A stretch of DNA of 64,000 nucleotides from JAUWKC01 sp035529895 (GCA_035529895.1 DATKVV010000050.1:19239-83238), one strand, 5' to 3'. Counted from the first letter of the stretch, positions 7,135-16,525 are shown. Made by a program: numbers and translations. Notes: generated by a model from the sequence alone, not told the origin.

Positions 7135-9027
7135 CTAAGCCGGGCGCAGCATCTCTCTTGCCCTCTGAGCTATCCTATCGGCATTTACGCCCGCCTCAAT
7201 GAGTTGAACATCGCGCGAATCAGGCCTTATAGCCGTTCTCGGAGCGCCAAGCACGGCTATCGGTTTTCCTATCGGCCCCTGCAAAGTCGCAGAAGCCATC
7301 TCCAGAACGGCCGCACCGAACCCGCAGGCAAGGCTGTGGTCCTCAACCGTTATCATGCACTTGCCCTCCCCCAGCAGAGAAATAATTCTCTTGTCGACAG
7401 GGGCCGCGAACCGCGCATTTACCACATCAACCGCAATCTTTTCTTTGGCCAGCAGATTCGCTGCCTCCAACGCTTCTTTCAAGACGCTGCCATAACTAAC
7501 AATGGCGATAGGCGAATCTTTCCTCCTCTTGACAAAAACACTTTCCCCCAGTTTAAATGGCTTGCCACAGGCAGCTCTGACAAACCTCTCCTGTGGGACA
7601 AAATCCCTCGGATACCTTATGGCAACCGGTCCGTTTTCACCCAAAGCAAACTCCAGAGCCAATCTCAACTCAACCTCATCGGCGGGGGCCGTCAGAACCA
7701 TGTTCGGCATCATTCGCAGAAACCCTATGTCCATCAGCCCATGATGCGTCGGCCCGTCCGAGCCAACCACACCGGCCCTGTCGATACAAAAAACAACCGG
7801 CAGATTCTGCAACGCCACCTCTTGAAATATCTGGTCGAAGCTACGCTGCAAAAAGGTCGAGTAAATGCAAATCACCGGCCTCAAGCCGCTCCTGGCAAGC
7901 CCCGCTGCAATGTCCACCGCCGCGCTTTCCGCGATACCCACATCATAAAACCTATTGCTGAATTTCTTGCGAAACTCCCCAAGCCCGGTACCGTCACACA
8001 TCGCGGAGGTTATAGCCACAATCCGCTTGTCCTTCTCGGCCAGTTCCGCCAGACAACCGCCGAACACGCCGGTAAAAGTCCTCCGGCCCGAACCTGCACC
8101 TATGGAATCACCATTCATTCGGAACGGACCCGTCGAATGAAACCTGCGCCCGTCCCGCTCGGCCGGAACAAAGCCCTTGCCTTTCTTTGTATAAACATGC
8201 AGAATCGCCGGGTGCTTCAGGTGTAACAACGCTCTGAACAGTTGTATGAGTGAGCCGATATCGTGCCCGTCAACCGGTCCGAAATAGGGGATATTTAAAC
8301 TCTCGAACATCTGACTGGCAGGCAAAACCATACGAATGCTCTTCTTAATCTTCTCGACTACTTCCTCAACGCCTTTGCCTATCACCGGCATATGTTCAAG
8401 GATATTGCTTGTGGTCTTGCGCAAATCCTCATAGGTCTGGCTCAGCCGAACCTTGGAAAAGTATTTCGCAACCGCCCCCTGTGTGGCATCGATCGCCATT
8501 GAGTTGTCGTTAAGCACAATCAGTAATTGTCTCTTGACCAGCCCCAGATTATTCAGCGCTTCAAATGAAGCGCCGTTCACAATACTGGCATCCCCTATCA
8601 GCACCACGATTTTGTCATTCTTTCCCTGATGGACTTGCCCTGCCGCCATTCCAATTGCCGTGGCTATGGCCGTCCCCGCATGCCCCACCACGAATTGGTC
8701 ATATACGCTCTCGGCGGGGTCTGGAAACCCGCTTATTCCGCCGGCCTTGCGCAGACAATCGAACTTGTCCTTTCTTCCGGTGACGATTTTATGCGCATAA
8801 CACTGGTGCCCAACGTCCCACAGCAGTTTATCTTTCTTGAAATCGAAGACGTAATGCAGCGCTAATGTCAGCTCCACCACGCCGAGATTGCTGGCCAGAT
8901 GTCCACCGCTTCGACTGACCGAGCCGAGAATCAACTGCCTTATCTCATCGGCCAGCGCCTTCAGTTCCGGCACGCCCAGTTTCTTCAGGTCATCTGGACT
9001 GTTTATCTGCTTCAAAACCTCACTCAT
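7135..9027 (-). CDS. dxs: 1-deoxy-D-xylulose-5-phosphate synthase
   Basis: DXS condenses pyruvate and glyceraldehyde 3-phosphate to DXP, the first step of the MEP isoprenoid pathway, using thiamine diphosphate and Mg2+. Visible signatures are SRSGGHLASNLGVVELT near the N-terminus, WDVGHQ, the ThDP-binding GDAS motif (about residues 145-148) with LNDN some 25 residues later, YFGPVDGHD, and the transketolase pyrimidine and C-terminal domains. The start was placed at ATG 9027, giving MSEVLKQINSPDDLKKLG as in the family. An ATG at 9066 adds 13 untypical residues and lacks a ribosome-binding site. The gene heads the operon dxs-nadK-TPR. ThDP for this enzyme could come from the thi operon at 51-54 kb. 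Confidence 0.96.
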   Translation of the reverse strand: MSEVLKQINSPDDLKKLGVPELKALADEIRQLILGSVSRSGGHLASNLGVVELTLALHYVFDFKKDKLLWDVGHQCYAHKIVTGRKDKFDCLRKAGGISGFPDPAESVYDQFVVGHAGTAIATAIGMAAGQVHQGKNDKIVVLIGDASIVNGASFEALNNLGLVKRQLLIVLNDNSMAIDATQGAVAKYFSKVRLSQTYEDLRKTTSNILEHMPVIGKGVEEVVEKIKKSIRMVLPASQMFESLNIPYFGPVDGHDIGSLIQLFRALLHLKHPAILHVYTKKGKGFVPAERDGRRFHSTGPFRMNGDSIGAGSGRRTFTGVFGGCLAELAEKDKRIVAITSAMCDGTGLGEFRKKFSNRFYDVGIAESAAVDIAAGLARSGLRPVICIYSTFLQRSFDQIFQEVALQNLPVVFCIDRAGVVGSDGPTHHGLMDIGFLRMMPNMVLTAPADEVELRLALEFALGENGPVAIRYPRDFVPQERFVRAACGKPFKLGESVFVKRRKDSPIAIVSYGSVLKEALEAANLLAKEKIAVDVVNARFAAPVDKRIISLLGEGKCMITVEDHSLACGFGAAVLEMASATLQGPIGKPIAVLGAPRTAIRPDSRDVQLIEAGVNADRIAQRAREMLRPA

Positions 9028-9055
9028 TAAAGCCCCAATTCTATCAAAGAAACCC

Positions 9056-9120
9056 TCAAATTTCAATCAGAAGCGCAGGTAGCCGGAGAGGAAAATCAAA
9101 ATCTGCAACAAAAATTTTAC
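9056..9120 (-). repeat. Dispersed repeat, copy B
   Basis: On the minus strand this stretch resembles 3328-3390 (plus strand), sharing GATTTTCC, GGCTACC, GC, CTT and GAAAT blocks in the same order. It lies immediately upstream of dxs, so it may form part of the dxs leader. An AAAGGAG on the minus strand precedes it. Confidence 0.5.
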
Positions 9121-9193
9121 TCCTTTTATCATAACAACTTATCTCAAAAAGTGCCATCGCCGAAATGCTTTTTTTCGCATCAAATGCGCAAGT

Positions 9194-9211
9194 CGTTCTA
9201 ATTATAGAACG
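9194..9211. promoter_or_regulatory. Perfect inverted repeat between divergent genes
   Basis: CGTTCTA and TAGAACG flank a four-base ATTA centre. The 7-bp arms lie between dxs (minus) and the gene at 9366 (plus), where a repressor operator could act on either promoter. No cognate regulator is encoded nearby. Confidence 0.3.
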
Positions 9212-9365
9212 GCTAAAGTCCGGCCGTTCGGTTTCTAAAACTCCGGCACCAACAGGGCGGACCACAAAAGAGATAAGATTTGTACAATTCGAGGCAAAAG
9301 AGGCGACACCGCAATCCGCCAGCCGCTCTCAAAACCATATTGATAAGGCAGTTAGGACACAGAAA

Positions 9366-9644
9366 ATGAAAGACGAACAAATGCAGGAAGTGCAGGGCGT
9401 GGTCTCACCCGGGGCCAGGGTGCAGACGTTCAGTTGTAAGGTCAAAAGCCTGGTTTCGTACAACGTCTACAAAGTCCGAATGGTCACGGTTGGTCCTGCG
9501 GGCACTGTGCCCGTGGAAATAGGCGCAGAGATGGAGGCCGTCGATGTGACTGACGATTTTGTGAACCCCGCCGGTGATGTGCCTATCGGCTCGATAGTAA
9601 TTGTCTCCAGAGCCGGCAGCACATACGTCTTCCAAAAGCCCTAA
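9366..9644 (+). CDS. Small hypothetical protein with beta-rich domain
   Basis: Starting at ATG 9366 the product has 92 residues. It contains alternating hydrophobic beta-type segments (VQTFSCKVKSLVSYNVYKVRMV, in part) and a final GSIVIVSRAGSTYVFQKP. The frame stays open upstream to an ATG at 9165, but that extension overlaps the palindrome and reads as non-coding, so the shorter start is preferred. There is no signal peptide. It sits alone on the plus strand between two minus-strand isoprenoid genes. The family is not recognised; a short OB- or SH3-like domain would fit the pattern but is a guess. Confidence 0.5.
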   Translation: MKDEQMQEVQGVVSPGARVQTFSCKVKSLVSYNVYKVRMVTVGPAGTVPVEIGAEMEAVDVTDDFVNPAGDVPIGSIVIVSRAGSTYVFQKP

Positions 9645-9698
9645 GAGACTCACAAGCTCACGCTAAACTCAGAAGCCGCAATTGCGCGACGCAGCACC

Positions 9699-10586
9699 CT
9701 ATCTGGTTCTTTCCAGCAGTGCCATAGGCAGTCGCCGCAGAATATCGGCGTCTGGGCCGAACGCTTCCAATGCCGCAACCGCCTCCTCCGCGAGCTTTCC
9801 CGCCAACCGTCTCGACTTCTCCATTCCTACCACGGCCGGATAAGTGCACTTGGCCGCCCTCGCATCCTTGCCCGCGGTCTTGCCCAATTGCTCGCTCGAA
9901 GCACACACGTCAAGAATATCGTCGGCTATCTGGAAACCCAATCCTATCTTCAGACCATACTCGCATAGCTGGTCGAACTGGCTTTCCTTCGCCCCGCCGC
10001 AGATGGCCCCCATCGCCGCAGCACAGCGAAACATCTTGGCCGTCTTGTTGATGTGAATGTATTCGAGAAGCTCTTCGGTGCCCTCGCCATTCTCGGCCTT
10101 CAGGTCCGCCATCTGGCCGCCAATCATTCCGCTCGGCCCCGCCGCCTCGGCAAGTTCGCCAATCAATCTCACCGCCACCGCCGGCTCATCAATCTCCCGG
10201 GCAAGAATCTCAAACGCAAGCGTCAACAGCGCGTCGCCGGCCAGTATGGCTGTCGCCTCATCAAAAGCCTTATGACAGGTCGGCTGCCCACGCCGAAAGT
10301 CATCGTCGTCCATCGCCGGCAAATCATCGTGTACCAGCGAGTAAGTGTGCACCATCTCAATCGCCGCGGCGGCAATTTCGGCATTGTGGTTCACCTCCCC
10401 GCTGACAACCTCGCAACACCATATAGCCAGCACCGAACGCACCCGCTTGCCCGGCGATTCAAGTGTATACTTGAGCGCTTCCTTCAACTCGGCGTTCATC
10501 TCCTGAAACGACAAAAGCCGCTGCAAAGCACAATCGACAAAACGTGCCCCCTCCTGGAATTGAATCTCAAAACTCCCATTCTGCAT
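9699..10586 (-). CDS. ispA: Short-chain polyprenyl diphosphate synthase (FPP/GGPP synthase type)
   Basis: Prenyl transferases of this family chain DMAPP and IPP into geranyl, farnesyl or geranylgeranyl diphosphate. The first Asp-rich motif is DDLPAMDDDDFRRG (about residues 87-100), and the second is FQIADDILDV. GKRVRSVL and the Lys-Thr pair in HINKTAKMF are also in place. The two-residue insertion in the first motif (DDxxxxD) is the bacterial FPP synthase form. The start was set at ATG 10586 because the 12 residues before it look untypical; a start at 10622 is possible. Dxs is encoded 0.7 kb away in the same direction, so this is an isoprenoid cluster. Product chain length cannot be read with certainty. 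Confidence 0.9.
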   Translation of the reverse strand: MQNGSFEIQFQEGARFVDCALQRLLSFQEMNAELKEALKYTLESPGKRVRSVLAIWCCEVVSGEVNHNAEIAAAAIEMVHTYSLVHDDLPAMDDDDFRRGQPTCHKAFDEATAILAGDALLTLAFEILAREIDEPAVAVRLIGELAEAAGPSGMIGGQMADLKAENGEGTEELLEYIHINKTAKMFRCAAAMGAICGGAKESQFDQLCEYGLKIGLGFQIADDILDVCASSEQLGKTAGKDARAAKCTYPAVVGMEKSRRLAGKLAEEAVAALEAFGPDADILRRLPMALLERTR

Positions 10587-10836
10587 CGCACATCTCGCAC
10601 TATATGCTAACGTGTCGCGCACAGCGTGCTGGTCGGACTTTCACGCAATCTGCGGCACGAACGGCCAACAACAACTCCAGCACCCTGTCTTGCCTGAATA
10701 CATTGTAAGCTATTTCTGCGGACTTTAACAATACTTTGGTACAAGTGGTTATGCTATAAGATACAGCCGCCGGCAGGATTAAATAGCCAACCTCTTAAGG
10801 TACCGGCCCTTAATTCAATCCCGCATTTTGACCTGC

Positions 10837-13704
10837 TCAATTCTTGACTATTTCAACACAGCAACCGCCAAGTAGCGCAAAATCCACCAAATTAACTACA
10901 GAATCGTGGTCTATATCAAATCCGCCACACCAGTCATGCTCGTCGCACGCCTGCACAAGCCAATGCGATGCCAAACCCGCAAGCTGCTCGAAAGTCTTGT
11001 CCACGACCTTAATTGTGTCTGTCCCACAGAACCGCCGACCGCTGGTAAGTAAGCCGGTAACGGCCACATCAACGCTGTTGCCATCTATCCCAGCGCCACA
11101 GAACTCGGCACGGGCAAAAGCCGCCTCTACCACAACTAACCCGCAATCATTGACAAAAACATTCATATAGCCGGATTCAATCCCCAACGGCTCGACCACA
11201 GCCGGCACGTTTTTATCCACGTCCTCAATCCTATAACCTTCCGGCAGAACAAAATGCGCCTTCACCCACTTGCCTTTGCTGCAGACATTCAGCGCCTGCG
11301 GCGTGAACTTCATCATCGCCTCTACCGGCGGCCAGAACTCGTAGGCCCCCATATCCACCACCGAATTCGCATCATCGTCCCCGTCTATTAAACGCAGATT
11401 ACCAGCGAGGTCCCATGGAACCAGCTCGGTGGTGTTGCCGTCGCTATCCACATCGCCCTTGTCAAAAGGAATGCTGCTGTTTGTGCCGGCATCAATGCAC
11501 AATGAACCAGACCGCAGATTATAGTCGCCCTCAACCCAAATCCCGTTCACGTCCCAGTAGCCCGCCTCAACAAAACAAGGGTCCGTAGCAATATTGCCAA
11601 CGCCTTCACGCCCCCCCTGAACATCGCTATAGCCGACCAATGTAATCCTAAAAAGGTCAATAATCTGTGGAGGCGCATTGCCCCAGATTATGCAGTTGTG
11701 GACTATCGCGTCATCGTTCGAGATGCCGGCCAGACCGTTTCCGACAATAGTGCAGTTAGTGATTGCCTGTAACCCTTTGCCTTCAACGCCGGTCGCTCTA
11801 TTTCCAGAAATAAGGCAGTTAGTCAGCATTGGAGTCATTCTGCCCTTTGCCTGGACGCCGTTACCCCCGTTTCCGACAATGCTGCAGTTGGTGATTGTGG
11901 CAGCATAGAACCGGGGTACCAAAAACACCGACTCAATACCATTGCCCGCGTTCCTGAGAATCCTGCAGTTGCTGATTATGGGGTATGCATTGGTGCAGGA
12001 AATACCTTTAGTGCCGCCCGTAATGGTAAAACCGTTCAATCGACAGCCCGCTGTCTCGCCGCCGGAAAAAGTCACTACCGGCTTCAACTGCCCCCCATTG
12101 ATAATAGTAGCGGCCACAACATCCCCGTCGTTAGGATCCGTCGACCTGAGCGTCAGGCTCTTGCCCTTGAAATTAATGTTCTCAAGATATTGCCAGATGG
12201 CTGGACCCACCACTATCTCATCGCCGCCTGCGGCCTCTTCAATAGCATCCTGAATGTAATTATACCTTTTGCCCGTGTTCCGATTCTCAATTGAAATGGG
12301 TTTTACATTCAAAGCGTTTATCCACTTTGGTTCGGCATAAAAGTAACGACCACATTCGTTACGCACCCTGATAGTCCACCATGTCTGCTCGGAAGGAAAC
12401 TCGCTTACGATGCACGTCGGCGGCTCGGGTGTGTCTGACACAAGATAATCAATATGTTGCGCGTCCGGACCAAAAAGAAGCTGATAACTGACGGAACCCG
12501 GCGCCGCAAGGCAACTGAAAACCGCCCCATTGGCATCCACCGTCGCGCCATCCGCCGGACCCACAAGCTCTATCGTCGGGTGGCTAAGACTAAACGCGTC
12601 GATTATTGTCCCATCGGGCTTGACGGCTTGAAAATCCAGCAACTTTCCCCTCACGTCAATCTTGCAGAAATGGTAGCTTTTCGCATAGACCTCAACGTAC
12701 TCCGAATAATCCGCTTTCCCGTCGCTAAGCGGCGCCCCGCCCCCTCCGCCTGTAATGTGCTTAATCCCATTCTTATCACAGCGGGCATAGTAGTGGTTGT
12801 GCCCCGCAAAAACAATGTCCACCCCATATCGCTCACACAACGGCTGAATCCAGTTCTGAACGTCCTGGTTATCCTCGTGATGCCCCGCCGAATAGCCCGG
12901 TTCATGGAATTGCAGAATCCTCCATTCTTTGCGAGTCGATTTCAGGTCATCTACCAGCCACTCATACTGCGCAGACCCGGGCGCGTAACTGGCGCCATAT
13001 TGGTCGAGTGTAACAACGTGTACCGGACCATAATCAAAAGACCAGTAATACCCGCCAACGTAAGGATACGGCCAGTACTTGTTGAAAAAAGTCGGTGGAG
13101 ACGAGCCTTCATCCCATTCATGGTTGCCAATGCACCCGTTGATTGGCAGGTTGGCCAGCAGCTCGCGTGTATTCAGGGCCGCAGGATTGAAGAACTCATT
13201 GGTCCAGCTCGACTCAAGTTCGCCCTTCGACACCCAATCACCCGAAAGCAACGAAAACGTTTGATAATTCGGGTCCTCCAGGAAAACAGCAGCCATCGCA
13301 CCGTCAACCATATCGTGGTCAAAAAAATTGGTGCGCGTATCCCCATAGCCGAAAAACTTGGCTTCCGCCGCGTCTGAAGGCGGCGCCGCCCGGAACGAGC
13401 CGGTACGCAGATTTGGGTCCGCCGTAATGCGGTAGCAATACTTATTGCCCGGCATAAGACCGCTAATAACATATTTATGCTGGTGGTCGATGCTGTACTC
13501 GCTCGTGACGGTGCTTCCGTCCGAACAGGACGTATCCAGCCCCCACTCCAAAGTACAGCTCTGCGTACCATCCAACTGCCACAGCACCATCATCTCGGTG
13601 TTGTTGCCTGGGTAAATCAGATAAGGCCCTTTACGTATGCCGCCTGTTGCCCCTTCCCCTGCGGCCAGGAATAAAATAACAGTTAGAACCATTGTCCTTT
13701 TCAT
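10837..13704 (-). CDS. Secreted metallophosphoesterase with beta-helix and dockerin-like C-terminus
   Basis: The 955-residue protein starts with a signal peptide (about 1-20) behind a good GGAGAG ribosome-binding site. Residues 22-105 look like the fibronectin-type domain of purple acid phosphatases. The calcineurin-like phosphoesterase domain follows: GDTR at 121-124, GDW near 155, GNHE at 193-196, a FHEPGYSAGHH segment near 265 and GHNH near 300, together the full metal-binding set. After a second beta-sandwich (about 378-470) comes a parallel beta-helix with repeated short NCTI/ISN turns (about 480-750). The last 50 residues carry FDIDHDSVVNLVDFALL, a dockerin-type Asp-rich module. It is probably exported and acts on phosphate esters outside the cell; substrate unknown. 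It is transcribed alone. Confidence 0.85.
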   Translation of the reverse strand: MKRTMVLTVILFLAAGEGATGGIRKGPYLIYPGNNTEMMVLWQLDGTQSCTLEWGLDTSCSDGSTVTSEYSIDHQHKYVISGLMPGNKYCYRITADPNLRTGSFRAAPPSDAAEAKFFGYGDTRTNFFDHDMVDGAMAAVFLEDPNYQTFSLLSGDWVSKGELESSWTNEFFNPAALNTRELLANLPINGCIGNHEWDEGSSPPTFFNKYWPYPYVGGYYWSFDYGPVHVVTLDQYGASYAPGSAQYEWLVDDLKSTRKEWRILQFHEPGYSAGHHEDNQDVQNWIQPLCERYGVDIVFAGHNHYYARCDKNGIKHITGGGGGAPLSDGKADYSEYVEVYAKSYHFCKIDVRGKLLDFQAVKPDGTIIDAFSLSHPTIELVGPADGATVDANGAVFSCLAAPGSVSYQLLFGPDAQHIDYLVSDTPEPPTCIVSEFPSEQTWWTIRVRNECGRYFYAEPKWINALNVKPISIENRNTGKRYNYIQDAIEEAAGGDEIVVGPAIWQYLENINFKGKSLTLRSTDPNDGDVVAATIINGGQLKPVVTFSGGETAGCRLNGFTITGGTKGISCTNAYPIISNCRILRNAGNGIESVFLVPRFYAATITNCSIVGNGGNGVQAKGRMTPMLTNCLISGNRATGVEGKGLQAITNCTIVGNGLAGISNDDAIVHNCIIWGNAPPQIIDLFRITLVGYSDVQGGREGVGNIATDPCFVEAGYWDVNGIWVEGDYNLRSGSLCIDAGTNSSIPFDKGDVDSDGNTTELVPWDLAGNLRLIDGDDDANSVVDMGAYEFWPPVEAMMKFTPQALNVCSKGKWVKAHFVLPEGYRIEDVDKNVPAVVEPLGIESGYMNVFVNDCGLVVVEAAFARAEFCGAGIDGNSVDVAVTGLLTSGRRFCGTDTIKVVDKTFEQLAGLASHWLVQACDEHDWCGGFDIDHDSVVNLVDFALLGGCCVEIVKN

Positions 13705-14033
13705 TTTCAGCTCTCTCCAGGAATTATGTCAGGCGATCACCCTCGAGGCAGGATTAGCATATGCGTAATACGCGATGGACCGCCACAGCAGATGAACGCA
13801 TGCATGACACTTCACCCTGTCTCCAAACCTCAATCACCCTTAATTTTAACACAAATACAGCCGTTCTTGCAACAAATTTCTGGGCAGATTGGTCGTGCTC
13901 TTACGCCCTGATACCCCTCAGATAAAACCAGCCAGCCGGTACGGACAAATTTGTCACCCATTTTAAGGCCCGATAAGCCCTCGCATCCTGACTTCCAGGC
14001 TCAGAACTCGCGTTTGCAACAGGCCAACAATGT
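13705..14033. other. Intergenic region, no gene seen
   Basis: About 330 bases separate the phosphoesterase start from the lemA stop. I see no convincing frame, hairpin terminator or RNA; only the GGAGAG ribosome-binding site of the phosphoesterase at its left edge. Confidence 0.5.
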
Positions 14034-14621
14034 CTAAAATGCTACTTTCGGCGCTTCCTTTTTTGCCTGCTCGCCGGCCTCAAAATACTCAACCGGCTCC
14101 ACCTTTGCCCGCCTGCAGAAAAACGACCCGAAGAACTGCCGCGAATACGAGTTCAGCAGCCTGGCCGCTTCGTTATACCGCGTGCGGGCCACCGCTATCC
14201 GGTTCTCCGTACCTTCTAAAGCCACCTGAAGGTCTCGGAAGTTTTCGCTGGCTTTGAGTTGCGGATAGTTCTCCTGCAGCATCAACAGCCGCGACAAAAA
14301 CCCGCTCAGTTCATTTGATGCCTCTATCTTGCCCGCCCGCGTATCGGCCTCAAAATACTTCTCACGCGACTTGGCAATGTTTTCAAACAGCTCCTTCTCG
14401 TGCGACGCATAGCCCTTGACGGTCTCAACAAGGTTGGGAACCAGGTCCAGCCTTCGCTGCAATGCGGCATCAATATCCGCCCACGCCTTTTGCGCGCCCT
14501 GCTCAAGGTTGACCGCCCTGTCGTAGCCGCTCCTGTACCATCCAAATATCCCAAGCCCCAAAAGCAACAAGACGACCAGTGCCAGGACCAACACTACCCA
14601 CGCTTTACCACCACTTCTCAT
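14034..14621 (-). CDS. lemA: LemA family membrane protein
   Basis: The 195-residue protein starts at ATG 14621, fixed by a GGAGG eight bases upstream. Residues 7-30 form one membrane segment. The remainder is the long helical LemA domain, with QGAQKAWADIDAALQRRLDLVPNLVETV in several family-typical pieces and ENFRDLQVALEGTENRIAVARTRYNEA. LemA proteins are widespread, anchored in the membrane with helices facing out; their function is poorly known. It lies 57 bases downstream of the TPM-domain gene, a pairing seen in many bacteria, and probably shares its transcript. Confidence 0.9.
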   Translation of the reverse strand: MRSGGKAWVVLVLALVVLLLLGLGIFGWYRSGYDRAVNLEQGAQKAWADIDAALQRRLDLVPNLVETVKGYASHEKELFENIAKSREKYFEADTRAGKIEASNELSGFLSRLLMLQENYPQLKASENFRDLQVALEGTENRIAVARTRYNEAARLLNSYSRQFFGSFFCRRAKVEPVEYFEAGEQAKKEAPKVAF

Positions 14622-14678
14622 TTTGTGATACCTCCATAGACTCACGGTCATTCCAATTCCCGCAACTATTTTTTTACC

Positions 14679-15479
14679 CTACCAGCTTCCGCTGGCGCCG
14701 CCGCCCCCGAAACCCCCGCCCATGCCGCCGCCGAATCCGCCGAACCCGCCCCCAAAGCTGCCTCCACCGTATGAGCCGCTCCTGCCATAACCGCCATAGC
14801 CGCCGCGGCCGCCGAACCCGCCGAACATAAACGGCAGAAAAAACCACCACCCCATCCCCCGACCAATACCGCCGAAAACGAGCAGTATGAAAAACAAAAT
14901 TGGCAGGATGCTGCAACAGGGAAGACCCTTCCTGCTTACTCTTCCAACCGGTACTGGAGCAAGCGTCGGCATACCGCTCAAATTGACGCCTGCTTCCTCT
15001 GCTATCTTCTGAACAATCTGCAAATTGGCCTCATAGATTCCCCTGCTGTAATTGCCTTGCTTAAGATACGGTGCCAAAACCTCCCTGCCCGCCCGGCCGC
15101 AGTATTGGTCCGTCACGAAACCCTCCAATCCATAGCCGACCTCGAACCGATATCTCCTGTCCGCAACCGCAATGACAAAAAGCATTCCATTGTCTTTGCC
15201 CTTTTGGCCGAGCCTCCATTTTTCAGCCAATTCAATTGCAAACTGCTCTATCGGCGCGCCCCCGGTTGTCTGAACCGTCAACACAATGTATTGCGCACCC
15301 GTCTTTTGCTCCAGCTCCTGCAGAACCCCGTTCAAAGAACGCTCATCGGAATCGTTTATGACATTGGCATAGTCTTCAACATAGTGCCGCGGCATCGGCA
15401 AATCCGCCTTGCCGTAGCCGACCGTCCCAGCCATCATTAGCAATAGTGTCGCTGCGGGCGCAAAAAAGAATCTTCGCAT
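14679..15479 (-). CDS. TPM-domain (YgcG-type) membrane protein with Gly-rich tail
   Basis: The 266-residue protein has a signal peptide (about 1-24) and a TPM domain at roughly 30-165, recognised by YVEDYANVINDSDERSLNGVLQELEQKTGAQ (in part), ELAEKWRLGQKGKDNGML and RYRFEVGYGLEGFVTD. A hydrophobic segment at about 185-215 anchors it, and the last 50 residues are almost pure Gly with Phe, Tyr and Ser, ending GASGSW. Such tails are common in this family. It pairs with lemA and follows the nucleotidyltransferase gene with only 2 bases between, so the three genes probably form one operon. The TPM family has been linked to photosystem repair in plants and to phosphatase activity; the bacterial role is unsettled. 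Confidence 0.88.
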   Translation of the reverse strand: MRRFFFAPAATLLLMMAGTVGYGKADLPMPRHYVEDYANVINDSDERSLNGVLQELEQKTGAQYIVLTVQTTGGAPIEQFAIELAEKWRLGQKGKDNGMLFVIAVADRRYRFEVGYGLEGFVTDQYCGRAGREVLAPYLKQGNYSRGIYEANLQIVQKIAEEAGVNLSGMPTLAPVPVGRVSRKGLPCCSILPILFFILLVFGGIGRGMGWWFFLPFMFGGFGGRGGYGGYGRSGSYGGGSFGGGFGGFGGGMGGGFGGGGASGSW

Positions 15480-15481
15480 AA

Positions 15482-16240
15482 TCAGACCTCAAATGCATCC
15501 ACTGCAAGTGCCAAACCCTCAACCGCCTGATAAATCGATTCAAAGGCCCACGCAATTTCATCCTCCTGCACACGCACCTTCGCATGCCGCCATCCTCGTG
15601 CGGCCAACAGGGCATCAACGTTAATTGAAAACTCCGCTGCCGCTTTTCCAAATACCTGCTCAGCCGGACCCGCTCGACCAATGTCCTTCAGCCACAGCAT
15701 CGCCCGCAGCAGCGGAATCAGCGACCCCGCCGCCGAAGCAAGAATGTCACGCACCAGCTTCCGGTTGGTCCCCGAGGCGACATATCCCTGCCTCAAGCGG
15801 ATAAGCGTCGCTTTAAGCTCCCGCTCGCACTGAAGGCGAACATCAGTCTTGGCAAACGTCAGGCCCGCAAAAGGGTCTCCCCCGAAAATCGTCTCGTGCG
15901 TCAACTGAAAGTCCAAAAATTCAATCCCAAAGACGTCGCACGAGCGCCCAATATAGTCTTCGGTCATAAGCAGCGGCGCGGATATCTTCTTTTTACTCAT
16001 CGACTTTGCCATACCGGCAAGGACCTTCAGCGAATCCAGCCTCAGCTTGCCGAGCACAAGAACCGTATTGATATCACTTTGGCCGCTCCTGTAGTCCTCC
16101 GTCAAACCGCTGCCGACAACCGTGATGCTCTGCAGGTTGTCGCCCAGCTCCGCTACGACTTTCCCGGCAAATGCCTTTAAGGGCTCACGAATCTCAGCAC
16201 GCAGAGCATCCAGTTTGAGATTTTCTTTGTTTTCTGCCAT
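15482..16240 (-). CDS. Nucleotidyltransferase-fold protein
   Basis: The 252-residue protein from ATG 16240 (AAGGAA seven bases upstream) shows the nucleotidyltransferase signature VGSGLTEDYRSGQSDINTVLV at about residues 42-62, with Gly-Ser and the Ser-Asp-x-Asn pair. A longer start at 16273 lacks a ribosome-binding site. The second metal-binding carboxylate of the usual GSxxxxxxxSDxD pattern is replaced by Asn, so activity is uncertain. The C-terminal half is helical and could be a HEPN- or substrate-binding type domain. It leads the unit with the TPM and lemA genes. Substrate unknown. Confidence 0.6.
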   Translation of the reverse strand: MAENKENLKLDALRAEIREPLKAFAGKVVAELGDNLQSITVVGSGLTEDYRSGQSDINTVLVLGKLRLDSLKVLAGMAKSMSKKKISAPLLMTEDYIGRSCDVFGIEFLDFQLTHETIFGGDPFAGLTFAKTDVRLQCERELKATLIRLRQGYVASGTNRKLVRDILASAAGSLIPLLRAMLWLKDIGRAGPAEQVFGKAAAEFSINVDALLAARGWRHAKVRVQEDEIAWAFESIYQAVEGLALAVDAFEV

Positions 16241-16433
16241 TTTCCATTTCCTTTTTTGTACACACAACAACAAACAGAGCGCTTAGTGTACGACATTTCG
16301 CCGGTGACGACAACAGGATCTCTGCCCGCCGAAAAATGCCCAGTCGGCAGCCATAATCCCCGACAAGAACGCAGAAAGCGCCCTTTATTGTTAATTTTGG
16401 GCCTTCTCCAGCGGACAATTTTCTGCGATCCTC

Positions 16434-16462
16434 TTGCCTAATAGAAGCTTTGTGTTTATTAT
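16434..16462 (+). promoter_or_regulatory. Sigma70-type promoter for the gene at 16526
   Basis: TTGCCT (16434-16439), a 17-base spacer and TATTAT (16457-16462) predict a start near 16469, leaving a leader of about 57 bases with GGAGG at the right distance from ATG 16526. Confidence 0.45.
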
Positions 16463-16525
16463 AGGACTCGGTGGAAACCTTATAGTGAACGAATTTCCCC
16501 ACATTAATCTCTGGAGGTACGGAAA

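Noticed and set aside
7204..8226. A long open frame on the plus strand opposite dxs
   Set aside because: It mirrors the coding phase of dxs, lacks a ribosome-binding site and has Arg/Pro/Ser-rich composition typical of an antisense shadow.
12454..13377. A 300-codon plus-strand frame opposite the metallophosphoesterase
   Set aside because: It lies wholly inside the well-supported minus-strand gene and shows no domain or start signal.
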